64,000 bases of DNA from Marinifilaceae bacterium. GTDB lineage: Bacteria; Bacteroidota; Bacteroidia; Bacteroidales; Marinifilaceae. The position numbers were made by a program, and so were the translations under genes. The stretch covers positions 1 through 64,000 of the forward strand of contig JAFGYE010000114.1 of NCBI GenBank assembly GCA_016936255.1, written 5' to 3'. A model generated the notes under the pieces. The model did not search any database, was not told the DNA's origin, and saw only the letters and a list, made by a program, of their open reading frames with translations. Positions 1-8,356 of this stretch are shown here, piece after piece (the stretch's first letter is position 1; each line of letters starts with the position of its first letter).

Positions 1-65
1 GCATAACTGGATAGTGCACTACGTTACGGCCGTAGAGGTTGGGGGTTCGAATCCCTCCGCGTTCA
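1..65 (+). tRNA. tRNA-Arg(ACG), 3' part
   Basis: Only the 3' portion is in the window; the 5' acceptor strand lies upstream. The anticodon stem is 19-23 paired with 31-35, and the 7-base loop at 24-30 carries anticodon ACG at 26-28. The T arm has stem 41-45/53-57 around loop TTCGAAT. The 3' acceptor strand is 58-64 with discriminator A65, and no CCA is encoded. An ACG anticodon, read as ICG, means arginine. The identity rests on the anticodon alone because the 5' half is missing. Confidence 0.9.
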
Positions 66-69
66 CAGA

Positions 70-101
70 AAACTCATCAGGAAATTGATGAGTTTTTTTT
101 T
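70..101 (+). terminator. Rho-independent terminator after tRNA-Arg
   Basis: A perfect 9-bp stem AACTCATCA/TGATGAGTT (71-79, 86-94) with a 6-base loop is followed directly by a run of T. It lies five bases past the tRNA end, so it ends the tRNA transcript. Confidence 0.85.
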
Positions 102-228
102 ATGCTCAAAATAAAAACATATTCCAAAAATGAGAGCCCGATTAGGGTTTGTAAAAGCTCGTAACACTTGCTCCTACGGATTCAAGACCAATATATTCGA
201 AAACAATAATGTATTTTAAGAAAGTTTG

Positions 229-1260
229 CTACCAATCTATTTTACCGCCCAAATCCCCTTTCATCAACTGTTCCACTTCTTCTACGCTAACATCATTCAC
301 ATCACCAGAAATTGTGTGTTTTAAAAATGAGGATGCAACAGCAAAATCAATTATTTTTTGAGAATTGTTGGGATAAGTAAGGAAACCATAAATTAATCCA
401 GCCATTAACGCATCCCCACCGCCTACACGATCGACAATATGAGTCATTTGATAAGTTAATGATTCCAACACCTGATTTCCATCAAACATTATTCCCACCC
501 AACTATTGTGATTTGCACTAATAGTTCCTCGTCGAGTAGTAATGATTTTTTCAAGTCGTGGGTACTTTTCCATCAAAAGTTTTGATACAGCACCAAAAGT
601 TTCATTTGAATACTCAGCATCTGCAGGCAAATTGGTCTGAATACCCAAAACCTTACCTGCATCAAACTCATTTCCTATCAGCACGTTCGTTTTAGCGATT
701 AAGTCAGGCATTACTTCTTCCACCTTATTGTCCTCTTTCCAAAGCTTGCTGCGGTAATTCACATCACAGGATACGCATATTCCCATTTCGTTTGCTTTCG
801 TTAGTGCTTCTACCAATACCTCAGTAGCACCTGAAGAAATAGCAGGCGTAATACCCGTCCAATGAAACCAACCCGCATCCTGAAATATATCACTCCAATC
901 AATCATGCCTTTTGTAAATCCAGTAAATGCCGAATTGGCGCGATCGTAAACCACTTTAGAACCTCTGGCCACAGCACCTGTTTCCAGAAAATAAATACCC
1001 AAACGTTCCCCGCCAAAAACAATATGACGCGTGTCCACACCAAATTCATTTAGCCTTTCTTTGCATGATTTTCCAATATCATTCTCAGGTAAACGGGTAA
1101 TATAGGCCGTTGGAATTCCAAAATTTGCTAATGACACAGATACATTCATCTCGCCACCACCATAAGTAGAATGAAATGTGTTGTTTTGTAAAAAACGTTT
1201 GTAATCAGGTGTTGCCAATCGTAACATGATTTCTCCAAAAGTGATTACTTTTTTATTCAT
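229..1260 (-). CDS. kdgK: 2-dehydro-3-deoxygluconokinase (KDG kinase), PfkB family
   Basis: This 343-aa cytoplasmic sugar kinase of the PfkB/ribokinase family is expected to phosphorylate 2-keto-3-deoxygluconate with ATP, feeding hexuronate breakdown into KDPG aldolase. The N-terminal sugar-binding signature (GGGEMNVSVSLANFG, about residues 34-48) is present. The C-terminal anion-hole and catalytic motif is DRVGGGDALMAG, with the catalytic Asp near residue 283; GGGD replaces the commoner GAGD, as is usual in this subgroup. It has an ATG start and normal length. It stands alone here, with no aldolase or isomerase beside it. A related ketose or ribokinase specificity is possible, but the overall sequence fits KdgK best. 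Confidence 0.85.
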   Translation of the reverse strand: MNKKVITFGEIMLRLATPDYKRFLQNNTFHSTYGGGEMNVSVSLANFGIPTAYITRLPENDIGKSCKERLNEFGVDTRHIVFGGERLGIYFLETGAVARGSKVVYDRANSAFTGFTKGMIDWSDIFQDAGWFHWTGITPAISSGATEVLVEALTKANEMGICVSCDVNYRSKLWKEDNKVEEVMPDLIAKTNVLIGNEFDAGKVLGIQTNLPADAEYSNETFGAVSKLLMEKYPRLEKIITTRRGTISANHNSWVGIMFDGNQVLESLTYQMTHIVDRVGGGDALMAGLIYGFLTYPNNSQKIIDFAVASSFLKHTISGDVNDVSVEEVEQLMKGDLGGKIDW

Positions 1261-2491
1261 AGCTAATTCCTATTATCATTAAATCCTAAACACAAAATTG
1301 TATATCTATAATCATCAAAACAGATTAACTTTTTGCTCTGTTTGATTAACAGGTATAAAAAGGGTTACTTCTTTCTCCGTGTGCGTTAACGGCACTAAAG
1401 TACAAAAAATATAAAATAACCATACTCCAAATACAAGAATCATTTTAAACAAAAGATCACAACTCTGATTGTCAGCACATTAACACAATAACAATAAAAT
1501 AAACAGCAATCAAAAAAAAAAACCGCAAACACTTAGCTTATAACGGTGGGGAATTAAAATTTAATAGACTAAACCTTAACCGGCAAAAACCCATCGGTCC
1601 AATCATTGCATCTTTTTTACCTATAGCAGAATCAAAAATTCCGGCAAGAGAATTCTCAGTTTCAAATATCAACCCATTTTTATAAATTAAAACCCGAACA
1701 GTAGCAATGATGTTACAATCCCTAAACAAGCTATTTTCCTTTTAACCTTAACTAAAGCTTCCTCAAAGCAGTAATGCTCAAATTTTATTACCTGCAAAAA
1801 TACCTTTCCCGGAATATTATATTTTATCACTTCCTGATGAATTTATTTAAGCACATATTTATTAAACGAATTAAGCTTGAACTCATCCATTAGTATATGA
1901 TCCCAAAACAGGAATTTTTTAAATTTTAAATATTTTACATCTTGTTGCAAAGCACCAAATTATGAGATGAGCCTTGAGATATTTAGCCTAAAAAAGGTTA
2001 AATAAATTAAAAAAAATATGGATAAAGATGTTATGATCATCTCCTTAAAATTTGCTATATTACACTAACAATCAAACAATTAAAAAATATAAGTAGCATT
2101 GTAAAATAATAAAAATACGGATCCACAAACAACAAATAGAAAATTTAACCAACAGTCAACTTACTTTTTTTAGTCAGGGATAAAGACCAAAAGCATCTGT
2201 AAGTATATTCCCAAAATGAATACAACTAACCAATAACTACTTTAGATTTTTATCAAAGCTTTAGCCACTATTTATCTAAATGAAGATCAAACACTTTCAA
2301 TATTGAAAGATAATCTCTCACAAAAAGGAAATAAAAGATCATCAAGTCTTTTAAATTCGTTTATTTAGCTTATTTTTATTGCGTCTAAATCCTAATTAAA
2401 ATAAGTGACCACTATTACAATGGTCTAATTGTGGTTTAAAGCAAATAACCTGCTTCCCTTTGAAGTAGAATAAATTAACCAAACAAAAAAC
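1261..2491. other. 1.2-kb AT-rich spacer without a convincing intact gene
   Basis: This stretch lies between the kdgK start and the acyl-CoA dehydrogenase start. It is strongly A+T-rich with many stops in all frames. Two overlapping short minus-strand ORFs at 1538-1830 look like one broken gene and are listed separately. A weak TA-poor match CAATTTTG upstream of kdgK (around 1295-1302, minus strand) could be its -7 element. I see no tRNA, ncRNA or repeat family here. Confidence 0.5.
1538..1830 (-). pseudogene. Possible frameshifted remnant of a small protein gene
   Basis: Two short minus-strand reading frames overlap. One runs from GTG at 1830 to a stop at 1687 (47 aa; it begins VIKYNIPGKVFLQ and has a Lys-rich stretch followed by a hydrophobic end). 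The other runs from ATG at 1729 to a stop at 1538 (63 aa; it contains VLIYKNGLIFETENSLAGIF). Both have more protein-like composition than the spacer around them, and joining them needs a single frameshift between about 1690 and 1729. I recognise neither. They could equally be chance ORFs. Confidence 0.25.
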
Positions 2492-3982
2492 ATGAGTACA
2501 AATTTTTCTGAATACATACAGGCTTTTGAAAAGACTCTTAAATCTGTATTTCACGAACGGGATGACATTGATAAATTTAGTTCGCAACGCGGTTTGCCCC
2601 CCTTGGTAATGAGGGAGATTATGTCTGGAAATCCTTTCTCGGTAGCAATTCCTGAAAGCTATGGTGGACGTGGCATTAAAGTAAAAGAATGTCTTGGCAT
2701 ATTAGCCTCTGCAGCATATGAATCTCTTCCTTTATCGCTAACCTTTGGAATTAATATAGGTCTCTTTCTGGAACCTGTAGCCAAATATGCAAATGAGATC
2801 GTAAAAAAAGATATTTTTCAACGCTTCCTTACCAAACAAAATATGGGAGGTTTAATGATTACTGAACCTGAACATGGCAGTGGTGCTTTAAATATGCAAA
2901 CTTCATACACTGAGAAGGACGATCGTTTTCATATTAAAGGAACGAAACATTGGCAAGGACTTACCGGTTTGGCCGATTATTGGCTGATTACATCCCGTCA
3001 TCAAAAGCAGGATGGACAACTGGGCAGAGATATCGATTTTTTTATTTGCGATGTGACTCAAAAAAACCAACAAGTTGTTGTTGAGGAATACTACGACAAC
3101 CTCGGCCTATACATGATTCCTTATGGAAAAAACAAGCTGGATTTAGAAATACCTAAAAATTTCAAATTAAATCCTGAAACTACAGGAATTAAAATGATGC
3201 TTGATATTTTGCACCGGAGCAGAATGCAATTCCCAGGTATGGGACTCGGTTTTATAAAAAGAATGATGGATGAAGCTTTGGATCAATGTAAAAACAGAAT
3301 AGTTGCCGGCAAGAGCTTAATCTCTTACGATCAGGTACAATTTCAAATTTCTAAAATCCAAAGTGCCTTCACCATATGCTCGGCATTTTGTTCCAGAAGC
3401 AGCACAAAAAGCAGCATAGAAAATGATCTTTCTGCCGATGGAATTGAGGCCAATAGTGTGAAAACCATTGTGACTGATTTAATGCAGGAATCTGCTCAAA
3501 CACTTGTTCAACTTTCAGGAGCAAAAGGCTATCGCCTCAGTCATATTGGTGGCAGAGGAATTGTAGATAGTCGCCCATTTCAAATTTTTGAAGGAGCAAA
3601 TGAAATGCTCTACACTCAAATCTCAGAAATGGTAATCAAACTAATGAAGAAGAAAAAAGAATTCAACTTGTTTCAATTTCTAAAAAACTTCGACTTGACA
3701 AGCAAAGCATCCGAATTCTTTAAAAAGCAAACGGATTTTTCATTAAACACCGACTTGCCACAACGCAAATTAGTTGATTTAGGAAGAACTATAGGTAGAA
3801 TTATATCGGCAGGATTAGTAATTGATCTTGCTGAAAAAGGATTCAGAAAAGACTTAATTGAAAACTGTTTGTCTTCTCTTCAGCAAGACATTAACAACCT
3901 GATCTATTCTTACCACAACAATTGTTCAATTTCAAGTGTTGATGAATATCAAGACGGAAGTTCATGGTTGGAATTTTCATAA
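2492..3982 (+). CDS. Acyl-CoA dehydrogenase family protein
   Basis: This 496-aa flavoprotein of the acyl-CoA dehydrogenase superfamily is expected to oxidise an acyl-CoA at the alpha-beta bond using FAD, passing electrons to ETF. The N-terminal helical domain contains IPESYGGRG (about residues 53-61). The middle beta domain has the flavin/substrate motif MITEPEHGSGALNMQ. The C-terminal helical domain ends with FQIFEGANEM, where the Glu of FEG is the usual catalytic base position. The length exceeds the ordinary 380-aa enzymes because of a C-terminal extension of about 100 residues. The gene is single, starts at ATG and is followed by a hairpin. The substrate cannot be told from sequence. Confidence 0.85.
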   Translation: MSTNFSEYIQAFEKTLKSVFHERDDIDKFSSQRGLPPLVMREIMSGNPFSVAIPESYGGRGIKVKECLGILASAAYESLPLSLTFGINIGLFLEPVAKYANEIVKKDIFQRFLTKQNMGGLMITEPEHGSGALNMQTSYTEKDDRFHIKGTKHWQGLTGLADYWLITSRHQKQDGQLGRDIDFFICDVTQKNQQVVVEEYYDNLGLYMIPYGKNKLDLEIPKNFKLNPETTGIKMMLDILHRSRMQFPGMGLGFIKRMMDEALDQCKNRIVAGKSLISYDQVQFQISKIQSAFTICSAFCSRSSTKSSIENDLSADGIEANSVKTIVTDLMQESAQTLVQLSGAKGYRLSHIGGRGIVDSRPFQIFEGANEMLYTQISEMVIKLMKKKKEFNLFQFLKNFDLTSKASEFFKKQTDFSLNTDLPQRKLVDLGRTIGRIISAGLVIDLAEKGFRKDLIENCLSSLQQDINNLIYSYHNNCSISSVDEYQDGSSWLEFS

Positions 3983-4016
3983 TTCTCTACCTTCAACAAG
4001 TCAAATTTAACTAATA

Positions 4017-4050
4017 ATGGCCATCTGAAACAGATGGCCATTTATATTTT
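4017..4050. terminator. Terminator after the acyl-CoA dehydrogenase gene
   Basis: An 11-bp perfect stem ATGGCCATCTG/CAGATGGCCAT (4017-4027, 4031-4041) with an AAA loop is followed by TTATATTTT. It is symmetric and could also stop transcripts coming from the minus-strand small ORF at 4065-4193. Confidence 0.8.
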
Positions 4051-4064
4051 CAAGCAACAGCTAA

Positions 4065-4193
4065 CTATCTTATATCACCGTAATTCCGTATATCAGATCT
4101 TGTATTTGTTTTCTTCAAAACAGTAACGAGTATATCGTGATCATACTCATCCAATTCCCCGATTGCCTTTAATCCCTCATCATTATTTTTCAT
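4065..4193 (-). CDS. Small hypothetical ORF, 42 aa
   Basis: ATG at 4193 to TAG at 4065 encodes an acidic 42-residue peptide beginning MKNNDEGLKAIGELDEYDHD and ending NYGDIR. It is too short to assign. It lies between a terminator and a decayed LytTR fragment, so it may itself be the tail of a lost gene (the helical composition would suit a HEAT-like repeat). No ribosome binding site is evident. Reality as an expressed gene is doubtful. Confidence 0.3.
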   Translation of the reverse strand: MKNNDEGLKAIGELDEYDHDILVTVLKKTNTRSDIRNYGDIR

Positions 4194-4198
4194 TTAAA

Positions 4199-4309
4199 CA
4201 AAACCGAATCATCTTTAATGATGTTTACATTGCAATAAGTGATCGGTACAAAGAAAAATTTCAAAATTTTATTGATGAAAATTATCTAGTTGAAACGTTC
4301 AAGAAATAA
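4199..4309 (+). pseudogene. Decayed C-terminus of a LytTR-type response regulator
   Basis: Reading 4199-4309 in one frame gives about 36 residues with the core RIIFNDVYIAISDRYKEKF and a TAA stop at 4307-4309. This matches the end of the LytTR domain in the intact regulator at 5188-5904, which reads RIIFGKTYIPVSDMYKERF. No start codon or upstream LytTR or receiver sequence is present in front of it, so this is a stub left by deletion or recombination. It overlaps the stop end of the convergent gene at 4299. It is on the opposite strand to the intact copy. Confidence 0.7.
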
Positions 4310-4613
4310 ATTCCAGCTCCAACTCTTCCTGGCTCCCCTCCTTTTGCTTCATTTGAAACCTCCCCTTCGATTTAATTTCAAGCTTTTTAATAAGAGCCAG
4401 TCCTTTCATTTTCTCCTCCAAATCGGTGGTAACAGCATCGTTCATACTTTCATTAAAAAATGCAAAAAAGGAATCTTTCTTCAAATCGTTAAACTGAATC
4501 AAAATGGCATTACTGTCTACAAATAACAAATCATCATAAGGATAAGAGATTGTAAACCCCAGCTCTTCTATCAACTCTTTTATTTTTGTTAATTCCCGAT
4601 ATATCGCACTCAT
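4299..4613 (-). CDS. Hypothetical protein, 104 aa, second gene of an orphan pair
   Basis: I do not recognise this protein. The ATG at 4613 (MSAIYRELTKIKELIEELG) is preferred; the in-frame TTG at 4637 would overlap the upstream gene's end. The N-terminal 20 residues are predicted helical. A mixed alpha/beta middle (FTISYPYDDLLFVDSNAILIQFN) follows, and the end is charged and Lys/Glu-rich. There is no signal peptide or membrane segment, so it is cytoplasmic. It follows the gene at 4621 by 7 bases and is probably co-translated with it. Its end overlaps the decayed LytTR stub. Confidence 0.55.
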   Translation of the reverse strand: MSAIYRELTKIKELIEELGFTISYPYDDLLFVDSNAILIQFNDLKKDSFFAFFNESMNDAVTTDLEEKMKGLALIKKLEIKSKGRFQMKQKEGSQEELELEFIS

Positions 4614-4620
4614 AGATGTA

Positions 4621-4971
4621 TTATTTTGTATGACCAATAATTAATTCAAATAAATGTTTCAGATTAAAAAGATTATCTGCCTGTTCAGCAAACTGGCATT
4701 CAGAATGCAAATGATTAAAAGCCTCTTCAAATTCGGCATCCGAAAACTCCAAATCCTCTGCAATCTGAAACTCTTTAAATTCCGTAATTCCATTTAATTT
4801 GTACAGCGATTTCCGAAAACTGGAATCGAAATCCGAATTTTTTATGAATTTTATTGCATTTCCTATCGACATGTGCTGTGATTTTACATTTTTGTTGCTA
4901 TTCTCCAACTCAATCCAACATTTATGTAGGACAAAGCCCCTTTCACCACTGACTTTAACTCCAGTAAACAA
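4621..4971 (-). CDS. Hypothetical protein, first gene of an orphan pair
   Basis: This is an unrecognised soluble acidic protein. The open frame begins at a TTG (4971) only two codons after an in-frame stop; the first ATG is at 4872 and would give 83 aa starting MSIGNAIKFIKNS. Residues before that ATG (GFVLHKCWIELEN) look protein-like, so either TTG is used or the 5' end has been lost. The C-terminal half is helical and Glu/Phe-rich. It is followed after 7 bases by the gene at 4299-4613. The pair has no diagnostic toxin, antitoxin or immunity motif that I can name. Confidence 0.5.
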   Translation of the reverse strand: MFTGVKVSGERGFVLHKCWIELENSNKNVKSQHMSIGNAIKFIKNSDFDSSFRKSLYKLNGITEFKEFQIAEDLEFSDAEFEEAFNHLHSECQFAEQADNLFNLKHLFELIIGHTK

Positions 4972-5187
4972 GAGGAATTAAGGAAAATCAGTTCTATTTT
5001 TATAGAATAACCGCAATTCATATGCCAATGAATTCCGACACTACTCATATAAGTTCGATTAGCAATTCACTGATCAACAAAAACTCTTTCATTTAAAACA
5101 GAAATAAAAGCCATCTGCAAGCATCTTTAATTTGTTGATTTGGACATTAAATTTGGAAATAAAATAGTCAGGCAGTTTTATAGCGTA

Positions 5188-5904
5188 TTATAAAAAATTC
5201 TTATCCAAATATTCCTGAAATCTCTCTTTATACATATCACTCACCGGTATGTATGTCTTTCCAAAAATAATACGGCTGCGCTCTATAGTGTCAATTTTAT
5301 CAAGATTAACAATATACGACCGGTGAACACGCATAAATCTGTTTTTCGGCAATTTTTGTTCAAGTGACTTCATTGAATTGAGCGATAAAATTGGTTTCTC
5401 ATTTTCTATCGTATGAACTTTAATGTAATCTTTTAACCCCTCGATGAATAAAATATCATTAAAATTAATCCGACGGATTTTATATTCCGACTTAAGGAAC
5501 AAAAACTGACTGTTGGATTGAATGATTGGTTGTGCATCCATTTCCAATTCAGATTGTTTATGCGCTTTTCTGGCCGCTTTAAGAAATTCTTCATAGCTAA
5601 ACGGCTTCAGTAGATAATCAAGCGCATTTAATTTAAAACCTTCAAGAGCGTACTTCTCGTAAGCAGTTGTAAAAATAATTTTATGCGCACCTTCAAGACT
5701 TCGTGTAAATTCAATCCCTGTCAAATCAGGCATTTGTATGTCAACAAAAATTAAATCGACCGGTTGCGACGATAAAAAATCAATCGCATCCAGCGGATGA
5801 TCAAATTCACCAACCAATTCCAGAAAAGGTGTTTTCTTAATGTATTCGCTCACTAAACTAAGGGCAAGCGGTTCATCGTCGATAACAATAGCTCTCAATT
5901 TCAT
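5188..5904 (-). CDS. LytTR-family response regulator
   Basis: This 238-aa DNA-binding response regulator has a receiver domain at residues 1-120 with the acidic pair D9/D10, phosphoacceptor D55 in FVDIQMPD, and K100 in LLKPF. A LytTR DNA-binding domain occupies about 140-235 (KSEYKIRRINFNDILFIEG, RVHRSYIVNLDKI). It starts with ATG overlapping the last bases of the upstream histidine kinase gene, so the two are translationally coupled and are partners. Context places it at the end of the efflux operon, whose expression it probably controls. The target genes are inferred, not shown. Confidence 0.93.
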   Translation of the reverse strand: MKLRAIVIDDEPLALSLVSEYIKKTPFLELVGEFDHPLDAIDFLSSQPVDLIFVDIQMPDLTGIEFTRSLEGAHKIIFTTAYEKYALEGFKLNALDYLLKPFSYEEFLKAARKAHKQSELEMDAQPIIQSNSQFLFLKSEYKIRRINFNDILFIEGLKDYIKVHTIENEKPILSLNSMKSLEQKLPKNRFMRVHRSYIVNLDKIDTIERSRIIFGKTYIPVSDMYKERFQEYLDKNFL

Positions 5905-6989
5905 GTTGTCAATTTTTTAATGTGCAGATCGACCTTGAAAGTTGGTTCATTGTTGCTGATTTTTAAATCGTATTGATCGGGAAATAGAAGATTCAGCCTC
6001 TTTTTTACATTTTCAAGACCTATACCCGAGTATTGCAAATCATCCACCCGACCTCTTTGCCCAACACTGTTTTCACAATAAAAATGAATCTGGTCATCCT
6101 CAATTTCCATTCCAATAGTAATGAATGAACGGTCGCGGTAACTCAATCCATGCTTAAAAGCATTCTCGACAAATGGAACAAAAAGTAATGGTGGGATCGA
6201 AAAATCAGTATAGTCTTTCGGGAATTCGATCTGTAATTCCACTCTGGAACTCAGCCTAAGCTTCATCAGATCGATGTAATTGCTCATAAAATCTATTTCG
6301 TGACTCATTAGCGTTTCGCCATGTTCCGATTCGTAAAGCAGATATCGCATCAATTTCGAAAGTTTCAGCACCGATTCCTGTGCCGTTGACCCGTCAATAC
6401 CAATTAGCGAGTAAATATTATTTAGGGTATTGAAGAAAAAGTGCGGACTAACCTGATTTTTCAGGAAGGCCAGTTCCGAGTTTAGTTTTTCCTTTTCAAG
6501 CTCCTTTTGTTTTTCTTCATTCTGTTTCAATTTTTTCATCACACCAAGCCCCATTGCAAAACCCGAAATCAGAAACGAAACCAGAATGTGGTTATAAATC
6601 CCGAAAGCCTTCATCGGAGGCCGTATATTATTGTCTTCGGTCAATTTTTTCATGACTTCCTGAAATTTGGCATTCTGAACCGAATCAAAAAGAATCGTAT
6701 CATTAATATAGGAAGTCAAAAAGTAGGTCCCCAGAATCAATCCGGAAAGGATAACAAGATAACTTACTTTTCTATCCTGAAGAAAAAAACTTGGTATCAA
6801 CCAAAGATAGCTAACATAAAAAATAAATCCTGCAGAAAGAGTATGCACATAAAATTGATACAAATGATGCCTGTCACTTGAGTCAAAAGCACTATTTAAA
6901 TAGAATGGAATACTGATAATTATAATCCAGGCAATAACATGCAATCCTACGCTGATTTTTTTATCAGATATGCTTAAAATTTTAGCCAT
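5901..6989 (-). CDS. LytS-like sensor histidine kinase (His_kinase family)
   Basis: This inner-membrane sensor kinase pairs with the LytTR regulator at 5188. ATG at 6989 (MAKILSISDKKISVG) gives 362 aa and is preferred over the upstream TTG at 7007, which overlaps a -7 promoter element at 7005-7012. Four hydrophobic segments fill the first 150 residues. A short coiled linker follows, then the phosphoacceptor motif QVSPHFFFNTLNN (His about 183) of the LytS/YehU type. The ATPase region has FVENAFKHG as N box and GIGLENVKKRL as G box. There is no extracytoplasmic sensor domain, so the stimulus is probably sensed within the membrane. Confidence 0.92.
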   Translation of the reverse strand: MAKILSISDKKISVGLHVIAWIIIISIPFYLNSAFDSSDRHHLYQFYVHTLSAGFIFYVSYLWLIPSFFLQDRKVSYLVILSGLILGTYFLTSYINDTILFDSVQNAKFQEVMKKLTEDNNIRPPMKAFGIYNHILVSFLISGFAMGLGVMKKLKQNEEKQKELEKEKLNSELAFLKNQVSPHFFFNTLNNIYSLIGIDGSTAQESVLKLSKLMRYLLYESEHGETLMSHEIDFMSNYIDLMKLRLSSRVELQIEFPKDYTDFSIPPLLFVPFVENAFKHGLSYRDRSFITIGMEIEDDQIHFYCENSVGQRGRVDDLQYSGIGLENVKKRLNLLFPDQYDLKISNNEPTFKVDLHIKKLTT

Positions 6990-7004
6990 TGATTTTATTT
7001 TTAC

Positions 7005-7012
7005 CAAAGATA
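7005..7012 (-). promoter_or_regulatory. Possible internal promoter (-7) for the LytS/LytTR pair
   Basis: On the minus strand this reads TATCTTTG, a perfect match to the Bacteroidota -7 consensus TAnnTTTG, 15 bases before the ATG at 6989. No TTG lies at the expected -33 distance, so strength is uncertain. It would let the regulators be made apart from the efflux genes. Confidence 0.45.
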
Positions 7013-7120
7013 ATTAACCGCTACTCTAAAAAAAATGATTTGAACAGATTTTAATATCCCATTCAGACGACTAGAATATTCACTTTATCTCCTTCCTTCC
7101 ATCCGCTCAAACGGCTGGTA

Positions 7121-8338
7121 TTATTCGTATCTCAAAGCATCAATCGGGTTTAGGCTGGCAGCTTTACGGGCAGGGTACCATCCGAAAAAAATACCAATGG
7201 CAGAACAAACCAGAAATGACATAATCACCGAAAGAGGAGAAATAACTACCGGCCAGTTCATAACCGACGCCGTAATCTGAGTAGCCAATATTCCTAAAGT
7301 AATTCCAATAACCCCTCCAAATGCACTTAACAAAATAGATTCAATCAGGAATTGCATCAGGATATCATTACCGCGACCACCAACCGAAAGCCGAAGACCA
7401 ATTTCACGGGTACGTTCGGTAACCGAAACATACATAATATTCATAATGCCGATACCACCTACCAAGAGCGATATTCCTGAGATCGCACCCAACAAGGCAG
7501 TCATCACATCACTAATAGAGCTAAACATCTGAACCATTTCAGCTTGAGATCTCACCTGAAAATCATCTTCCTCACCCTCTTTTAGTTTATGACTGGTGCG
7601 TAACGATTCTGTAATCTGACTGATGGCTGCATCATTCAATTCCTCATTAACTGCTGATGCAGCAATACTCTGAATATGAGTAATAGCCAAAATTCTTTTC
7701 TGAACCGTTGTGTAAGGAGACATAATCAGGTCATCCTGATCCTGTCCCATCCCATTTTCTCCTTTTTCACTCAAAACTCCTATGATGAGAAGAGGAATGT
7801 TTCCAAAACGAATTGTTTGACCAATAGGGTCTTTATCAGAAAATAAATTTTCGATTATAGTTTTTCCGACCAAACAAACTTTAGAATAACATTGAATTTC
7901 TTTATCCGTAAAACTCCGTCCGGATTCAATGGCATATTTACGAATACTAAAATATTTATTATTTACTCCATAAATAGTTGTTGGCCAATTTTGATTGCCA
8001 ACAACTGCCTGACCACTCGAACGAACTTCTGGTGAAATATCACTGATAGCAGGACAATTCTTCTCAACAAACTCTAGATCAGACAGCTTAAGATTTTGCG
8101 CATCACTATTACCCATGCGAACACCCCCTTTTTGCTCTCCTCCAGGCATCACGAAAATAAGATTAGTTCCCATATCCGACATTTGTGCCTGAATACTCAT
8201 CTTAGAACCCTGCCCAATAGCCAGCATAACAATTACCGAAGCCACACCAATAATGATGCCTAACATAGTTAAGAATGCTCTGAATTTGTTTCGTCTTAAG
8301 GCACTTAATGCAATTTTCACTGAATTGGTATAATTCAT
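7121..8338 (-). CDS. MacB-type ABC transporter permease
   Basis: This 405-aa inner-membrane permease of the MacB/FtsX fold moves energy from the ATPase to the tripartite pump rather than forming a channel itself. An N-terminal membrane segment with the conserved GIIIGVASVIVMLAIGQG (about residues 27-44) is followed by the large periplasmic MacB core domain (about 50-245). Three C-terminal membrane segments include VGGIGIMNIMYVSVTERTRE and a final GWYPARKAASLNPIDALRYE. It is separate from its ATPase, unlike the fused E. coli MacB. It sits 18 bases after the ATPase gene in one operon with the adaptor and TolC-like genes. Confidence 0.93.
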   Translation of the reverse strand: MNYTNSVKIALSALRRNKFRAFLTMLGIIIGVASVIVMLAIGQGSKMSIQAQMSDMGTNLIFVMPGGEQKGGVRMGNSDAQNLKLSDLEFVEKNCPAISDISPEVRSSGQAVVGNQNWPTTIYGVNNKYFSIRKYAIESGRSFTDKEIQCYSKVCLVGKTIIENLFSDKDPIGQTIRFGNIPLLIIGVLSEKGENGMGQDQDDLIMSPYTTVQKRILAITHIQSIAASAVNEELNDAAISQITESLRTSHKLKEGEEDDFQVRSQAEMVQMFSSISDVMTALLGAISGISLLVGGIGIMNIMYVSVTERTREIGLRLSVGGRGNDILMQFLIESILLSAFGGVIGITLGILATQITASVMNWPVVISPLSVIMSFLVCSAIGIFFGWYPARKAASLNPIDALRYE

Positions 8339-8356
8339 ATCTATGTATTTTTACAG

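Noticed and set aside
1-101. tRNA as an integration site
   Set aside because: No integrase or repeated tRNA 3' end is seen downstream; the next gene is an ordinary kdgK.
2405-2440. GACCA/TGGTC inverted repeat before the acyl-CoA dehydrogenase
   Set aside because: Arms of five bases in AT-rich DNA are not significant without conservation.
4041-4310. Possible mobile element around the LytTR relic
   Set aside because: No terminal repeats, transposase fragment or target duplication could be found; simple deletion explains the relic.
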